From: Kluyvera genomosp. 1
Lineage (GTDB): Bacteria; Pseudomonadota; Gammaproteobacteria; Enterobacterales; Enterobacteriaceae
DNA: 64,000 bases
Direction of reading: 5' to 3'
Assembly (NCBI RefSeq): GCF_001266615.1
Contig: NZ_LGHZ01000011.1
Coordinates: forward strand, 181,647-245,646
Positions 1 to 10,815 of this stretch are shown here, piece by piece. Positions within the stretch are counted from its first letter, which is position 1; each line of letters begins with the position of its first letter. The notes under the pieces are model-generated. The model saw only the letters and a list, made by a program, of their open reading frames with translations. It did no database searches and was not told the DNA's origin. Both the position numbers and the translations under genes were made by a program.

Positions 1-94
1 CCGGGTCCGGCTGGAGCGTTTCTGCCTGCACACAGCTGGCCGCTGCCATCATCAGCAAACCACCGGCTAAAAGTCGAATTGTTGTGCCCTGCAT
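1..94 (-). CDS. yhjJ: YhjJ, M16-family zinc-peptidase-like periplasmic protein (5' end only)
   Basis: Only the first 31 codons are in the window; the gene runs off the left edge. The minus-strand ATG at 94 opens a reading frame beginning MQGTTIRLLAGGLLMMAAAS, followed by CVQAETLQPDP. This closely matches the remembered start of E. coli YhjJ, a secreted member of the M16 (insulinase/pitrilysin-like) peptidase family of unknown substrate. The N-terminus is a typical signal peptide with cleavage expected after the VQA. Position next to dctA is the same as in E. coli, which supports the call. The catalytic region lies outside the window, so activity cannot be judged. Confidence 0.88.
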   Translation of the reverse strand, partial: MQGTTIRLLAGGLLMMAAASCVQAETLQPDP

Positions 95-380
95 GTGAAC
101 CCCTGATGAACATTCCTGGTGACTCCCTTCTTAGCTCAATCCGCAGACGCGTGAGTCGCCTGGGCGCTATTTCCGGGTATAAACAACTACCGCCCTCTGG
201 CGATAGCCTAAAATCTTGAAGTAAATACGTCAGTTGGACCACGCGATCGTCAAAACGTCACATGGCTACGTAAAATAAAATACACGATAGCCATAGGCTA
301 TCACGGCTCACGAATAACGCCGCCTAATTATGCGCAGGAGCCCGCACTCCAGCAAGGGAGTACGGGCTTAAGTGATGGGA
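95..380. other. Intergenic region between yhjJ and dctA
   Basis: No gene is seen in these 286 bases. They must hold the yhjJ promoter (minus strand) and the dctA 3' end. The stretch from about 180 to 330 is AT-rich. The one clear element is the hairpin at 339-368. Confidence 0.6.
339..368 (-). terminator. Hairpin downstream of dctA
   Basis: The arms AGCCCGCACTCC and GGGAGTACGGGCT pair over 12 positions with one mismatch around a 5-base loop. It lies 12 bases past the dctA stop. There is no run of U on either strand, so it is better read as an mRNA 3'-end stabilising hairpin or a weak terminator. Confidence 0.5.
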
Positions 381-1676
<1,296 letters not shown>

Positions 1677-1821
1677 TTAAGCTATAGCCACAGGAAAAGT
1701 AGGGATTATTTTCACCTGTGGGCACAAAATAACATCCAAGAAACATAATCGAAATATTTGTAAGTGAATTTGATACTTAATTGTTAAAACCTTGAGCTGA
1801 CACGCACAATCGTTATCAAAT

Positions 1822-3897
1822 TTACTCCGGTAGCAGTGATTTCTCCTTACCCAGATAATCCTGCTCAAAGACCTCCGTCGGTACCGCACGAGCAAAGAAG
1901 AAGCCCTGCAGAATGTCGACATTCTCCGCCTTCAGCCAGTCATATTGTTCTTTATTTTCAACGCCCTCAGCGACCATCTTCAAGTTAAGGCTTCGCCCAA
2001 GCTGAATAATCGCCGCCACCATGCTGGCATCTTCCGGCAGAGTGTCGATGAAGATTTTATCGATTTTAAGAATATCGACTGGCACGGATTTCATATGTTG
2101 CAGCTGACGTAGCCCAGCGTAGCCCATACCAAAGTCATCCAGCGCAATGCGCACCCCGGCGTTGCGAAGCGGACGCAGAATCGCCACGGCAGCCTTCGGA
2201 TCATCAATACGACGGCTTTCCGTCACTTCCAACACCAGCGTACCCGGTGCGATTCGGTAACGGTTAAGCAGCGCCAGCATGTCGGAAACCATATCGTGAT
2301 GCAGCAGCTGGAGTGCAGAAATATTCACCGACAGCGGTAGCATAATGCCGTGCGACTGCCACACTGCCAGCTGGCGGCATGACTCCTCCAGCACCCAGTG
2401 CCCGACAGTGACCATCAACCCACAGGACTCGATATTCTCGATGAGATCGTTGGGTAACGCCCATTGTCCGTCCGGCTGACGCTGGCGCAACAGCACCTCA
2501 GCGCTACAGACTTGCCCGGTTTTGGTATCCACTTGCGGCTGCAGCCAGATGGAAAACTGCTGAGTATCCAGCGCAGTCAGGATATCGCTCTCTTCGGTCA
2601 GGCGTTTTTGCGCCTTCACCATCTGCTCAGAATCGAAAAACTCAATCTGATTTTTGCCCTTACGCCGTGCGGTAAACGCCGCGGAGAGCGAGCGGCGGTA
2701 GAACTGTTCTGCCGTCAGGCCTTCACTGTACATCGCAATCCCGATGCTGGCGCTCGGCCGCAGTTGGATGCCTTGTAACGGTAAACGCTCATTAATGATA
2801 GTAAGTACTTGCTGACCTAGCGTTATGGCGTGCCACGGCTCCTTGATGCCGTAGGCCAGAATCGCGAAATCATAGCCGCTGATCTGTGCAAGCACCATGC
2901 GTGGTGAAATCACTTGTTTCACTTTCTCGGCCAGCGTCAGCAACAGAATTTCACGCTGCTCTTCTTTCAGCACGCCGGCCGTATCCTGCAGGGTTTCACA
3001 GGCTATTGTCAGCAGGGCTACCGGGCTTTGACGCTCCAGACTCTGCTCCAGCAGCCCTAACAGAAAAGCTTTATTCGGCAGGTCAGAGACCGGAAAACGG
3101 GTCGATTGGCTGCTAAGTTCGTCGTACTGCCGTAATAATGCCTGTTGATTTCGGTTGTAGCTACGCACCAGCGTGCCAATTTCATCATCATGATGCAGGC
3201 GCGGCAGCGTCAGCTGATGCCCAATGCGGTCAGCACCCGGCAGATCGTGGATTTCATAGGCAATCTTGCGCAGCGGCCTGACAATCAAACGGTTAATACA
3301 CCAGGTCAGCGCCACGGTCAGAATTAGCACCAAAAGAAAGTAAGCGGTCACTATCGTTGCTAAGGCGCTCATGACGAACTTATACATACGATAGGAGTCA
3401 GCCTGTAGCACCAAATAAGCCAGCGGCTGCGGGTTTGCCGGACGTTCCAGCGAATAGAGCGGCAGCGAAATTTGCACCGGCAGTTCAAAAATACGCGTGA
3501 TGTTCACCGGAACCGGACGTTCCGGAATAAAGCTCATACGCAACGCCTGAAATTGGTTCGGCAATACCACATCCGCACGGCTCACAATGCCCGACGGCTG
3601 AATACGTTCAAGAATGGTCTCGGCTTCGGGAATGTCGGCTTTCAAAATGGCCGCAGACAGCGGCTGACGTACGGAGCGCGCGATGCTTTCAAGCTGCGCC
3701 GCGGTGTTATAGCGGTCCTGCTGCACAAAATGGAACAGTAAAATGAAGCAAAAGACGAACAAAAACAACATGGTAACAACTGCAACCATAGCCATTTGTT
3801 TTATGGTAAGTGAACGGCTGACGCGCAAAAGAGCTCTCCACTGAAACGAACGTATTGCACAGGCAATTGAGAATAACGAGGCTGGCAGCAAAGTCAA
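1822..3897 (-). CDS. pdeK: PdeK (YhjK), membrane HAMP-GGDEF-EAL c-di-GMP phosphodiesterase-type protein
   Basis: N-terminal transmembrane helix (about 34-56), a periplasmic sensor segment, a second helix (about 175-200), a HAMP region, then a degenerate GGDEF domain and a C-terminal EAL domain. The cyclase signature is replaced by SGYDF, so cyclase activity is unlikely. The EAL domain keeps its key acidic motifs ([37 protein letters not shown]), consistent with c-di-GMP hydrolysis. It sits just downstream of bcsC and may lower c-di-GMP for the adjacent cellulose synthase, which is inference. Start is uncertain: 3897 is a TTG with no good ribosome site; a TTG at 3828 has GGAGA six bases upstream, but starting there would lose the QWRAL residues shared with E. 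coli. Confidence 0.92.
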   Translation of the reverse strand: MTLLPASLFSIACAIRSFQWRALLRVSRSLTIKQMAMVAVVTMLFLFVFCFILLFHFVQQDRYNTAAQLESIARSVRQPLSAAILKADIPEAETILERIQPSGIVSRADVVLPNQFQALRMSFIPERPVPVNITRIFELPVQISLPLYSLERPANPQPLAYLVLQADSYRMYKFVMSALATIVTAYFLLVLILTVALTWCINRLIVRPLRKIAYEIHDLPGADRIGHQLTLPRLHHDDEIGTLVRSYNRNQQALLRQYDELSSQSTRFPVSDLPNKAFLLGLLEQSLERQSPVALLTIACETLQDTAGVLKEEQREILLLTLAEKVKQVISPRMVLAQISGYDFAILAYGIKEPWHAITLGQQVLTIINERLPLQGIQLRPSASIGIAMYSEGLTAEQFYRRSLSAAFTARRKGKNQIEFFDSEQMVKAQKRLTEESDILTALDTQQFSIWLQPQVDTKTGQVCSAEVLLRQRQPDGQWALPNDLIENIESCGLMVTVGHWVLEESCRQLAVWQSHGIMLPLSVNISALQLLHHDMVSDMLALLNRYRIAPGTLVLEVTESRRIDDPKAAVAILRPLRNAGVRIALDDFGMGYAGLRQLQHMKSVPVDILKIDKIFIDTLPEDASMVAAIIQLGRSLNLKMVAEGVENKEQYDWLKAENVDILQGFFFARAVPTEVFEQDYLGKEKSLLPE

Positions 3898-4101
3898 AAT
3901 AGACTCAGCCGCAACGATTATAACCCGCCGTGAAGACGGGTTATATAAGACGAATACCTATAACCCGCCAGACGAGAGCTGCCGACATGGGGAAGCGTTC
4001 ATTCCCCTCAGCCACACCACTTAGCCCATGGCTGAGGTTTCACGCCCTTGCCGTTTCACTGCAGCCCGAACGGTTTAGGGTATAAAGCAGAATAGAGTGA
4101 A
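3898..4101. other. bcsC-pdeK intergenic region with hairpins
   Basis: This 204-base gap has no gene. A perfect 8-bp stem (ATAACCCG/CGGGTTAT, 3920-3944) and a 6-bp stem (GGGGAA/TTCCCC, 3989-4007) are present. The 10-mer ATAACCCGCC occurs twice, at 3920 and near 3960. No U-run follows on the minus strand, so they are 3'-end hairpins of bcsC rather than textbook terminators. The pdeK promoter must also lie here or in the bcsC end. Confidence 0.45.
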
Positions 4102-7100
4102 TTACCAATCCGCATACGGAATCAGAGGCTGCGGCGGCATATCGAGATCGCCCTGCCAACCAGCAGCAGAGTAACGCACGTACAGCAACGCATGGCTAGG
4201 GGTATAGTCTTTCGCCTGCTGGATATCAACGCCCGCGCCGATAAACCAGTTAGAGGTGACCCGACGCTCTACGATAGCACGCGCCGTATAACCGAAGCCC
4301 TGGCTGCTGCTGCCGCTGCTGCTATCGTTGCTCGCGGCCTCCTGCCACTGTGACGGAATGAGGTTCATCAATGGATAAGACGGCTGCGTTTTCGTACGTG
4401 AGTGCGACCAGGAGACTGAACCACCGACTTCCCAGGACCAGTTCTCCGTGCGCTGGCGCCAGTTAACCGGTACCGCAAACGACACATACTCCTGCGGGCT
4501 GTAATAGCCCCCCTGACCCAGCGTATAGCCGCTCAGATCCTTCTGATAGTGCCAAATCATGTTGTTCAGCCCTACCGTCACTCGGCGGTTGTTCTCGTTG
4601 ATAACCTTGTAGTAGTAGCCCGTCATCCAACGCACGCGCCAGTTATCATCCACATTCTTGCCGGTCAGCTGATCGCCGCCCAGTGACGCCCATACGCCGT
4701 TGGCTTCACCTTTGTCGTAGCTTAGGCTGATACCGCCGCCGTCAGCGCGAACGCCGCCCCAGGTGGTACCGGGATGCGCGCCGCTGCTGTTATCTTTTTG
4801 TCCACCAAATGCCAGCAGCGAGCTGGAGATTGGGCGACGGTGTGCATTCAGCGTATAACCCAGTGGGCCGATATCGCTGCTGTAGCTCAGGCCACCGACC
4901 ACATCAACCACGTTGAAGCCCATCGGCGTGGTACCAATATCGGCATCCCAGGTGTCGTTCTTCCAGCCGACCGCAACGCTCGCGCCGTTGCCAGACTGAT
5001 TCTTCGAGCCGTAGCAGGTAGACAAATCACAGGTGCCCCACTGCTCTTTGTAGGCGTTGTTTTTGTCCGCTGAGAAGCTCCCGGCATCCATGTTGACCAG
5101 GTCTGAACGGAAGAACATACGGCCATCAGACAGCGGCGCATCCACCTGGAACATGGTGGTGTGCGCTTTCAAATTCGAGTAGCCGCCGGTACCGCTGGAG
5201 CCCCAGTATTCATGCTGCAAGGTGACGTTGAGATCCTGCTGACGATAAAGGTCGGCGGCATCGCTGCGCACGCCGCGTTTAAGCCAATCATCTTTTTCGT
5301 CATTACGGGTCAGGCGGGTAAAGCTGTCGTTATCCAGCGGGCGCGTTGGGGTGACCTGCGCCGCTACCATCGCATCTTTGTAGGTGTCCAGCGCCTGCTG
5401 AGGGTCTCCCGCCTGCGCCTGATAGTTCGCCGCATCGCGCAGCACCATCGCACTTTCCATCGACGGCGGCTGAGATTTGGCCTGCGGAATCAGCGCAGTC
5501 ATCATCTTCTGCGCCGTGGCGGTATCGCCAAGCTGCGCGCTCACCAGCACAATACGACGCTGCGTGTTCAGCGAACGTTCACCTTCGGCGGGCACTTCAG
5601 CGAGCTGCTGGCGGGCCGCCAATTTATTGCCATCGGCGGCATACACTTCAGCCAACCCCAGATGGGCATCCTCATCGTGCGGGTCTTTCGCCAGCACGGC
5701 GTTGTATTCGGCTATTGCCGTTGCGCTATCGCCTCGCTGCTGCGCCCAGTCGGCAAGCGTCGAGTGAATACGCGCAGACTCCGGCTGCTGTTTTAATAAC
5801 GCGATAGCCTGCGTTTCCTGGCCACCATCGCGCAGGCGGTTTGCCTGAGCGATGACCTGATCGCTACGCAGGCGCGTATCCAGTTCGCGAATATTATCCG
5901 TCCACTTCGAGACCGGTAGCGCAGCCAGATGCGTCAGCGCGGCCTGATCCTGTCCGTTGCCGGACATATACAGCCCATAAGCATAAACCTGCTCGGCATC
6001 GGCCGGTTTTTTCCGTGCCAGATTCAGCATTAAGTTATCGGCTTCGCTTCGCTGGCCAGCGCTGACCAGATCGCGGGAAAGTCGATAGGTTATCCACACA
6101 TCATCCGGAGAGAGCGCCAGACGACGACGCTGGAGTTCGGCAGCCTGCGCCCAGCGTCCCTGGTTTTCCAGCGCTTCCGCTTGCTGTGCGAGACGATCGT
6201 TAGTCAGGCTGCGTTCAATATCGTCGATACTGCGGCGCTGGCTGGCAGAAAGGCTGTTAATAAAGTCGGTCGCGCGCTCTGGGGATTGCGCACGATAGAT
6301 ATTGGCCAGCCCGCGAATCGCGCTGCTGTTCGTACGATCGAGACGTAACGCTTGCTGGTAATAACGCTCGGCGCCAGCGCTGTCTTTACGCGCCATCGCA
6401 ACATCGCCCAGCCCAAGTACCGCATAGCTGTCGGTGGCATCAAGCTTACGCGCTTGCTGATAGAAACCTTCCGCCTGCGCCAGATTATTGGCTTTCAGCG
6501 CCGCATCGCCTTTGCGAATCAGCGGCCAGTAGAGCTCCCAGGTCTGCGGTTTGCTGGCTTCCACTTCCGCCGCTTTAACCTGCTGTTCCGCTTTCTCACG
6601 CAGAACCGGATCCGCCATCTGCTTTTGCTGATCGGCCAGCATCGCACGCGCGCTATCGGCAGATTCGCCGCTGTTGAAGATCAATAAATAACGCTGTAAT
6701 GCCTGTACGCTATTCGGGCTGACCGGTTGATTCTTGATGGCGTTAAACCAGATGTCGCTCGCCGCACCGCGCCCGCCGGTCGATTTGGCCATCTGTTCAA
6801 GCACGGCAAACGCCTCGTCGCGACGGTTATCCGCCAGTAGCATATTCACAAGCGTGGTTTGCAGACCGGTATTGCCCGGATTCTGTTGGTTTAATGATTG
6901 CAGATGCTTCAATGCTTCAGCGCGGCGCGCGGGGATCTTAGCTACCGCACTCCAGTATTCAACCGCATAGTCGCCGTCCGGCGGCGCCCCATTAAAGGCT
7001 TTTTCGTAAGCCGCCAACGCTTCCGGCACGTGCCCGGTCGTTGCCTGCAGGCGTGCCTGCTGCAACGCCTGGCGTCCGGCGTCGGTATTCAGCCCGATTT

Positions 7101-7410
7101 CAACGCGAGCAGTGTTATATTCCGCAGAGTTAGGGGCCACTTTCGCCAGTTTATCCAGCTGTTTTTGCGCCCCAGCGGCATCGCCCTGGCGCAGTAAATA
7201 ACGCAGGCGAGCGGCCATGACTTTCGGGTTATTGGGATTAATCAGCTCCAGCCGATACAGCGACTGCTGCACCAAATCGTCCCGTTTGCTGGCCTCTCCA
7301 AGGCGCACCTGGTTGAGCAATTGCTCTTCCGCCGAGGTATCCGCATAGCCTGGCTGTACCAGCGTCAGGCCCAGAGAGAGAGTGATTAAACTTAGTGTGA
7401 ACTTGCGCAT
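4102..7410 (-). CDS. bcsC: BcsC, cellulose export TPR/outer-membrane porin subunit
   Basis: Guides nascent cellulose across the periplasm and out through the outer membrane. Residues 1-23 form a signal peptide ending GYA. From about 25 to 760 the protein is a superhelix of tetratricopeptide repeats (for example near 300-370, [24 protein letters not shown] units). The last roughly 330 residues are an aromatic- and Gly-rich beta-barrel ending in Trp, as expected for an outer-membrane protein. The 1102-residue length is close to the E. coli protein. The start overlaps the end of bcsZ by 19 bases, showing tight operon coupling. Reading frame is intact. Confidence 0.97.
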   Translation of the reverse strand: MRKFTLSLITLSLGLTLVQPGYADTSAEEQLLNQVRLGEASKRDDLVQQSLYRLELINPNNPKVMAARLRYLLRQGDAAGAQKQLDKLAKVAPNSAEYNTARVEIGLNTDAGRQALQQARLQATTGHVPEALAAYEKAFNGAPPDGDYAVEYWSAVAKIPARRAEALKHLQSLNQQNPGNTGLQTTLVNMLLADNRRDEAFAVLEQMAKSTGGRGAASDIWFNAIKNQPVSPNSVQALQRYLLIFNSGESADSARAMLADQQKQMADPVLREKAEQQVKAAEVEASKPQTWELYWPLIRKGDAALKANNLAQAEGFYQQARKLDATDSYAVLGLGDVAMARKDSAGAERYYQQALRLDRTNSSAIRGLANIYRAQSPERATDFINSLSASQRRSIDDIERSLTNDRLAQQAEALENQGRWAQAAELQRRRLALSPDDVWITYRLSRDLVSAGQRSEADNLMLNLARKKPADAEQVYAYGLYMSGNGQDQAALTHLAALPVSKWTDNIRELDTRLRSDQVIAQANRLRDGGQETQAIALLKQQPESARIHSTLADWAQQRGDSATAIAEYNAVLAKDPHDEDAHLGLAEVYAADGNKLAARQQLAEVPAEGERSLNTQRRIVLVSAQLGDTATAQKMMTALIPQAKSQPPSMESAMVLRDAANYQAQAGDPQQALDTYKDAMVAAQVTPTRPLDNDSFTRLTRNDEKDDWLKRGVRSDAADLYRQQDLNVTLQHEYWGSSGTGGYSNLKAHTTMFQVDAPLSDGRMFFRSDLVNMDAGSFSADKNNAYKEQWGTCDLSTCYGSKNQSGNGASVAVGWKNDTWDADIGTTPMGFNVVDVVGGLSYSSDIGPLGYTLNAHRRPISSSLLAFGGQKDNSSGAHPGTTWGGVRADGGGISLSYDKGEANGVWASLGGDQLTGKNVDDNWRVRWMTGYYYKVINENNRRVTVGLNNMIWHYQKDLSGYTLGQGGYYSPQEYVSFAVPVNWRQRTENWSWEVGGSVSWSHSRTKTQPSYPLMNLIPSQWQEAASNDSSSGSSSQGFGYTARAIVERRVTSNWFIGAGVDIQQAKDYTPSHALLYVRYSAAGWQGDLDMPPQPLIPYADW

Positions 7411-8489
7411 TCCTGGCCCCAGTCAGGTAGTAATTCGCCGCGGGCGCTGAAGCGAAAACGGTGTTGATCCCAGCCCTGCCCAAAGAGAGTCAGAACAAAA
7501 TTGTAATACGCATCCGCGCCGGGAAAATTGTCAGCAACGCGCTGGCGCTGAGCGGCCTGGGCGTCACGATTTTGTAGGAATGGAAGTAATGATGCTGAGA
7601 AACCGACCGGGCCATTACCGGTCACTTTGCCGGTGGCAATGGCCACTTTTTCCGGCGGCAGTCCCTGCTTCACGGTCTGTGCCGCCATCGCATTAAAGCG
7701 TTTAAGCAGTCGAGCCTTTTGCGGGTCCGCATCGTCCATCATACCGACCCACAGATAGACGCGAATGGCATCGTAGCTGCCCACGATATCTGCCGCTTTC
7801 AGCTGCCAACCTTTTGTCTTATCGTAACTGACCCAATCAGGCGAAAAGCCCTTTGGTGCGGTATCCATCAACAGCTTGAGATTGGTTTCACGCAGCGTCG
7901 TCCACGGCGCACCGAAGCGGCTGAAGTACTGGGCAACCTGTGGCGGGAAATAGCTTGGGTTGAAACGCCAACTGGTCTCTTCGGCAAAACCCACGCGGCC
8001 CGGCAGCAGCATCATGCCCAGGCCCGGAACCTTCACGACTTCTTCATCAGCAATTTTAGCCAACAGCGCCTTGCCGGTTGCACTGTAGTCGTCGTTCTTC
8101 CAAAGACGCCCCGCTTCCAGCAGCGTCCAGGCTATCCAGATGTCGGAATCGGAAGCAGAATTGCTGTCCAGCACCTTCCACTCCGTTTCGTTCTTTTTCC
8201 CCCACAGCCAGGCGGGAAGATGTTCGCGCAGAGAGCCTTGAGCAAGGTTGTTCTGCGTCCAGCCAAGCAGCGTGGCGAACGCTTTTTGATCGTTCGCCGC
8301 CAGGGCAAAGAAGAGCGCGTAGCTTTGCCCTTCCGAGGTCGTTATCTTACGTGGATCGCTGGGGTCAATAACGCGCCCTTCAGCGCTAACAAAATCCTGT
8401 TTAAACTGCTCCCAGGCAGGCCAATTACACGCGGCCTGAACCTGGCCGCTAAGGGCGCACAGCACAACAATCCAGCGTAACATTCTCAT
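7392..8489 (-). CDS. bcsZ: BcsZ, periplasmic endo-1,4-beta-glucanase (GH8)
   Basis: Cleaves beta-1,4-glucan in the periplasm and is needed for normal cellulose output. A signal peptide (about 20 residues, ending VQA) precedes the mature start [10 protein letters not shown]. The catalytic acid is in TTSEGQSY near residue 54 and the catalytic base in [10 protein letters not shown] near 240, matching Glu55 and Asp243 of E. coli BcsZ. The start is taken as ATG 8489; a GTG at 8492 is in frame but lies closer to the bcsB stop (TAA at 8496-8498). Gene order bcsA-B-Z-C on one strand is the canonical E. coli-type operon. Confidence 0.96.
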   Translation of the reverse strand: MRMLRWIVVLCALSGQVQAACNWPAWEQFKQDFVSAEGRVIDPSDPRKITTSEGQSYALFFALAANDQKAFATLLGWTQNNLAQGSLREHLPAWLWGKKNETEWKVLDSNSASDSDIWIAWTLLEAGRLWKNDDYSATGKALLAKIADEEVVKVPGLGMMLLPGRVGFAEETSWRFNPSYFPPQVAQYFSRFGAPWTTLRETNLKLLMDTAPKGFSPDWVSYDKTKGWQLKAADIVGSYDAIRVYLWVGMMDDADPQKARLLKRFNAMAAQTVKQGLPPEKVAIATGKVTGNGPVGFSASLLPFLQNRDAQAAQRQRVADNFPGADAYYNFVLTLFGQGWDQHRFRFSARGELLPDWGQECASSH

Positions 8490-8495
8490 CACGGC

Positions 8496-10802
8496 TTACT
8501 CGTCTTCCGGATCCAAACGACGACGGCTGATAATGCGCAGCAGACGCCACAGTACCCATGCCAGCAACACGATGCTGATCGCCGCGAAGATGGCCAACAG
8601 CACCGGATGGTTAGACAGGGCAAACCAGACACGCTCGAACCATGGCAGGTGGCCAACGTAATACACGTCACCCACACGCAGGCTGTTTACACCGGATTCG
8701 CGGATAACCGATACCGAACCAAACATGGCCGCACGCTTGCCGCTGTCATTCAGCGCATCATTGAGCAGGTCATACCCTTTATCACTATCAGCCAGCAGCG
8801 CGACAACGCTACGCTGTTTGAAATATGGCGATTCAAAACCCACGATAGCGGCCATCGGCCCCGAGGAAGAAACCTCGGTTTGTACGCTGGCGGTACGATC
8901 GTCAGCATCCAGATAAATGCTCGACAGGTCGTTGTGGCGTACCGGCGTTTTCACCCAGCTTTGGGTCGCATCCACCAGCAGATCCACTTTCTTATCATCT
9001 TTCAGCGACGGTGGAATGGATCCAATCAGCAACAGGTCAGCGTCTTTATCTTTAATCTGGCTACCGTCATCGGTAATCGTCATATTCGAGCCCGCCAGAC
9101 CGGTCTGGCCGCCAATCACCGCCACGGTATTCAGCAGCGTGCTGAGCTGTTCTTCAGACGGTTTCTTCGGCATGACGATTGTCGTATCGGAGAGATCCGC
9201 CATACGGGTGAATGGGAAGCCCGCATTGGCAAAGGTGCGCAGATCCGGCATCGGCAGGAAGTGGTAGTAGTGTGAGAAATCAATCGTTGAATCGTCACCA
9301 ATCACCACGTGGTTCTGCACCGGCTGGAAGGTCACACAGTTATCGACCGAACCGCCCGGCATCGGGTTCATGTACTGGAAGTCAAAACGCAGCTGGTTCA
9401 TTGCGCCCAGACGCAGCGCTGGGATGCTGACATCATTCTTACCATCCAGCAGGCCTTGCAGAACCGGCAGGCGCATCATCAGCTTGTTGACGTCCTGGGT
9501 GCTGTTCAGGTTAAACGACTGCAGGAACTGATTGTTGAGGCTGATGTCCATGCGCGAGCTGTCTTTCACCGGCGGCATGGTATAGCGGTATTTCAAATCC
9601 ATATCGATGCCGGTGCTGCGCATCAGATAGAGATCCGGCGGCAGGTTCAGCGACAGGTTAATGGACGCTGGCTCAAGCCCGGTGGATTGCAGCTGCTGCT
9701 CGTAGGTTTTCAGCTCGCCGAAGGTCACGGGACGATCGGTTCGCACCCAGTTCGGCGCATCGTACGGTACGCGCGCCAGCAGCGGTTTAACTTCATTCAC
9801 TGTCACACTGTTGCCACGGAACAGAATGTTACCTGCCGCAATACCCTGCGCGGCTTTCAGCAGATCTTTATCATCACGCCCAAATACCACCAGCAGCTTC
9901 AGGTAAGGGTTGTTCGGGTGATCAACCATTTCGATCGTCGGCGCTTTCACCGCAGGGTGATCGCGCAGGAAGTCTGGGCGCTGATCGTTGGTCGCAAAGA
10001 CGATGGCATTGCGGTCCGGCAGCGTGTTGTACATCACCGGGAACGCCTGGCCACGCCAGCCGGCTTTCGCACCAAACCACGAGGCGACAATAGCCGCCGC
10101 CTGCTGCTGCTGCAGATCCGGAGAACCGGCAAACACCATCGGCAGATTCAACGCTCGGTTGTCGCGCGTGTCATAGAACGGGACCGGGAAGTGCGAGAGG
10201 TCATTGCGTACTTTCAGAGACTGGTAGGTCAAATCCAGTGAACTGCTGCGGCCGACATCAAGCCAAACGGTTGAGTTAGATGGGTTTTCACACACGTCGC
10301 GGTAGTGGCCAATAAACTCGAGGCGCACCCGGTTAAAGTCGGTGATATACAGCGGATCGATAGCGATCTGCGTGGTGACCTTTTGGCCCAACTGTTCTTT
10401 GGTGACCGGCAGAACGCCCATCAGCTCATCATTGAGGTAAACCTTGAGCTGCGAGGTGACAGGCAGCAATGACGGCGATGGCGTGTAAGTCAGATTCAGC
10501 AACGCCTTCGACACCACTTCGTCGCTGCGCATACCGAACTCAATGCCACCGTTCGGGTTAGCACCACGCAGCACCATGCTGCCTGGAGGCGGCGCAATCT
10601 GAGCAAAAGAAAGCTTTACGTCGCGGCTCGGCGCATCTTCCACCACTACCGGCGTGACAGCGGCGGTAGCCGACGCTGCTGCATCCTCCTGAACAGATGG
10701 CGCAACGGACACCTCTGTCGTCGGTTCTGAATACGTCGTGAGCGGCAGTAAACTGCCCATGCCCACCGCCACTGCACAAATCCAGGAAAGGTTTCTTTTC
10801 AT
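8496..10802 (-). CDS. bcsB: BcsB, periplasmic cellulose synthase accessory subunit
   Basis: Membrane-anchored periplasmic partner of BcsA that receives the growing glucan. It has a signal peptide (about 1-25), a Pro/Ala/Val-rich linker, two repeats of carbohydrate-binding and flavodoxin-like modules, and a C-terminal transmembrane helix (about 735-758) followed by a basic tail RRRLDPEDE. The C-terminal anchor is the part known to be required with BcsA for synthesis. Length 768, near the E. coli protein. It begins 13 bases after bcsA ends. Confidence 0.97.
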   Translation of the reverse strand: MKRNLSWICAVAVGMGSLLPLTTYSEPTTEVSVAPSVQEDAAASATAAVTPVVVEDAPSRDVKLSFAQIAPPPGSMVLRGANPNGGIEFGMRSDEVVSKALLNLTYTPSPSLLPVTSQLKVYLNDELMGVLPVTKEQLGQKVTTQIAIDPLYITDFNRVRLEFIGHYRDVCENPSNSTVWLDVGRSSSLDLTYQSLKVRNDLSHFPVPFYDTRDNRALNLPMVFAGSPDLQQQQAAAIVASWFGAKAGWRGQAFPVMYNTLPDRNAIVFATNDQRPDFLRDHPAVKAPTIEMVDHPNNPYLKLLVVFGRDDKDLLKAAQGIAAGNILFRGNSVTVNEVKPLLARVPYDAPNWVRTDRPVTFGELKTYEQQLQSTGLEPASINLSLNLPPDLYLMRSTGIDMDLKYRYTMPPVKDSSRMDISLNNQFLQSFNLNSTQDVNKLMMRLPVLQGLLDGKNDVSIPALRLGAMNQLRFDFQYMNPMPGGSVDNCVTFQPVQNHVVIGDDSTIDFSHYYHFLPMPDLRTFANAGFPFTRMADLSDTTIVMPKKPSEEQLSTLLNTVAVIGGQTGLAGSNMTITDDGSQIKDKDADLLLIGSIPPSLKDDKKVDLLVDATQSWVKTPVRHNDLSSIYLDADDRTASVQTEVSSSGPMAAIVGFESPYFKQRSVVALLADSDKGYDLLNDALNDSGKRAAMFGSVSVIRESGVNSLRVGDVYYVGHLPWFERVWFALSNHPVLLAIFAAISIVLLAWVLWRLLRIISRRRLDPEDE

Positions 10803-10815
10803 CGCGTAATCATCA

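Noticed and set aside
9309..10241. A 310-codon plus-strand frame opposite bcsB
   Set aside because: Antisense shadow of bcsB with Arg/His/Gln-biased composition; no motif and no plausible start signal.
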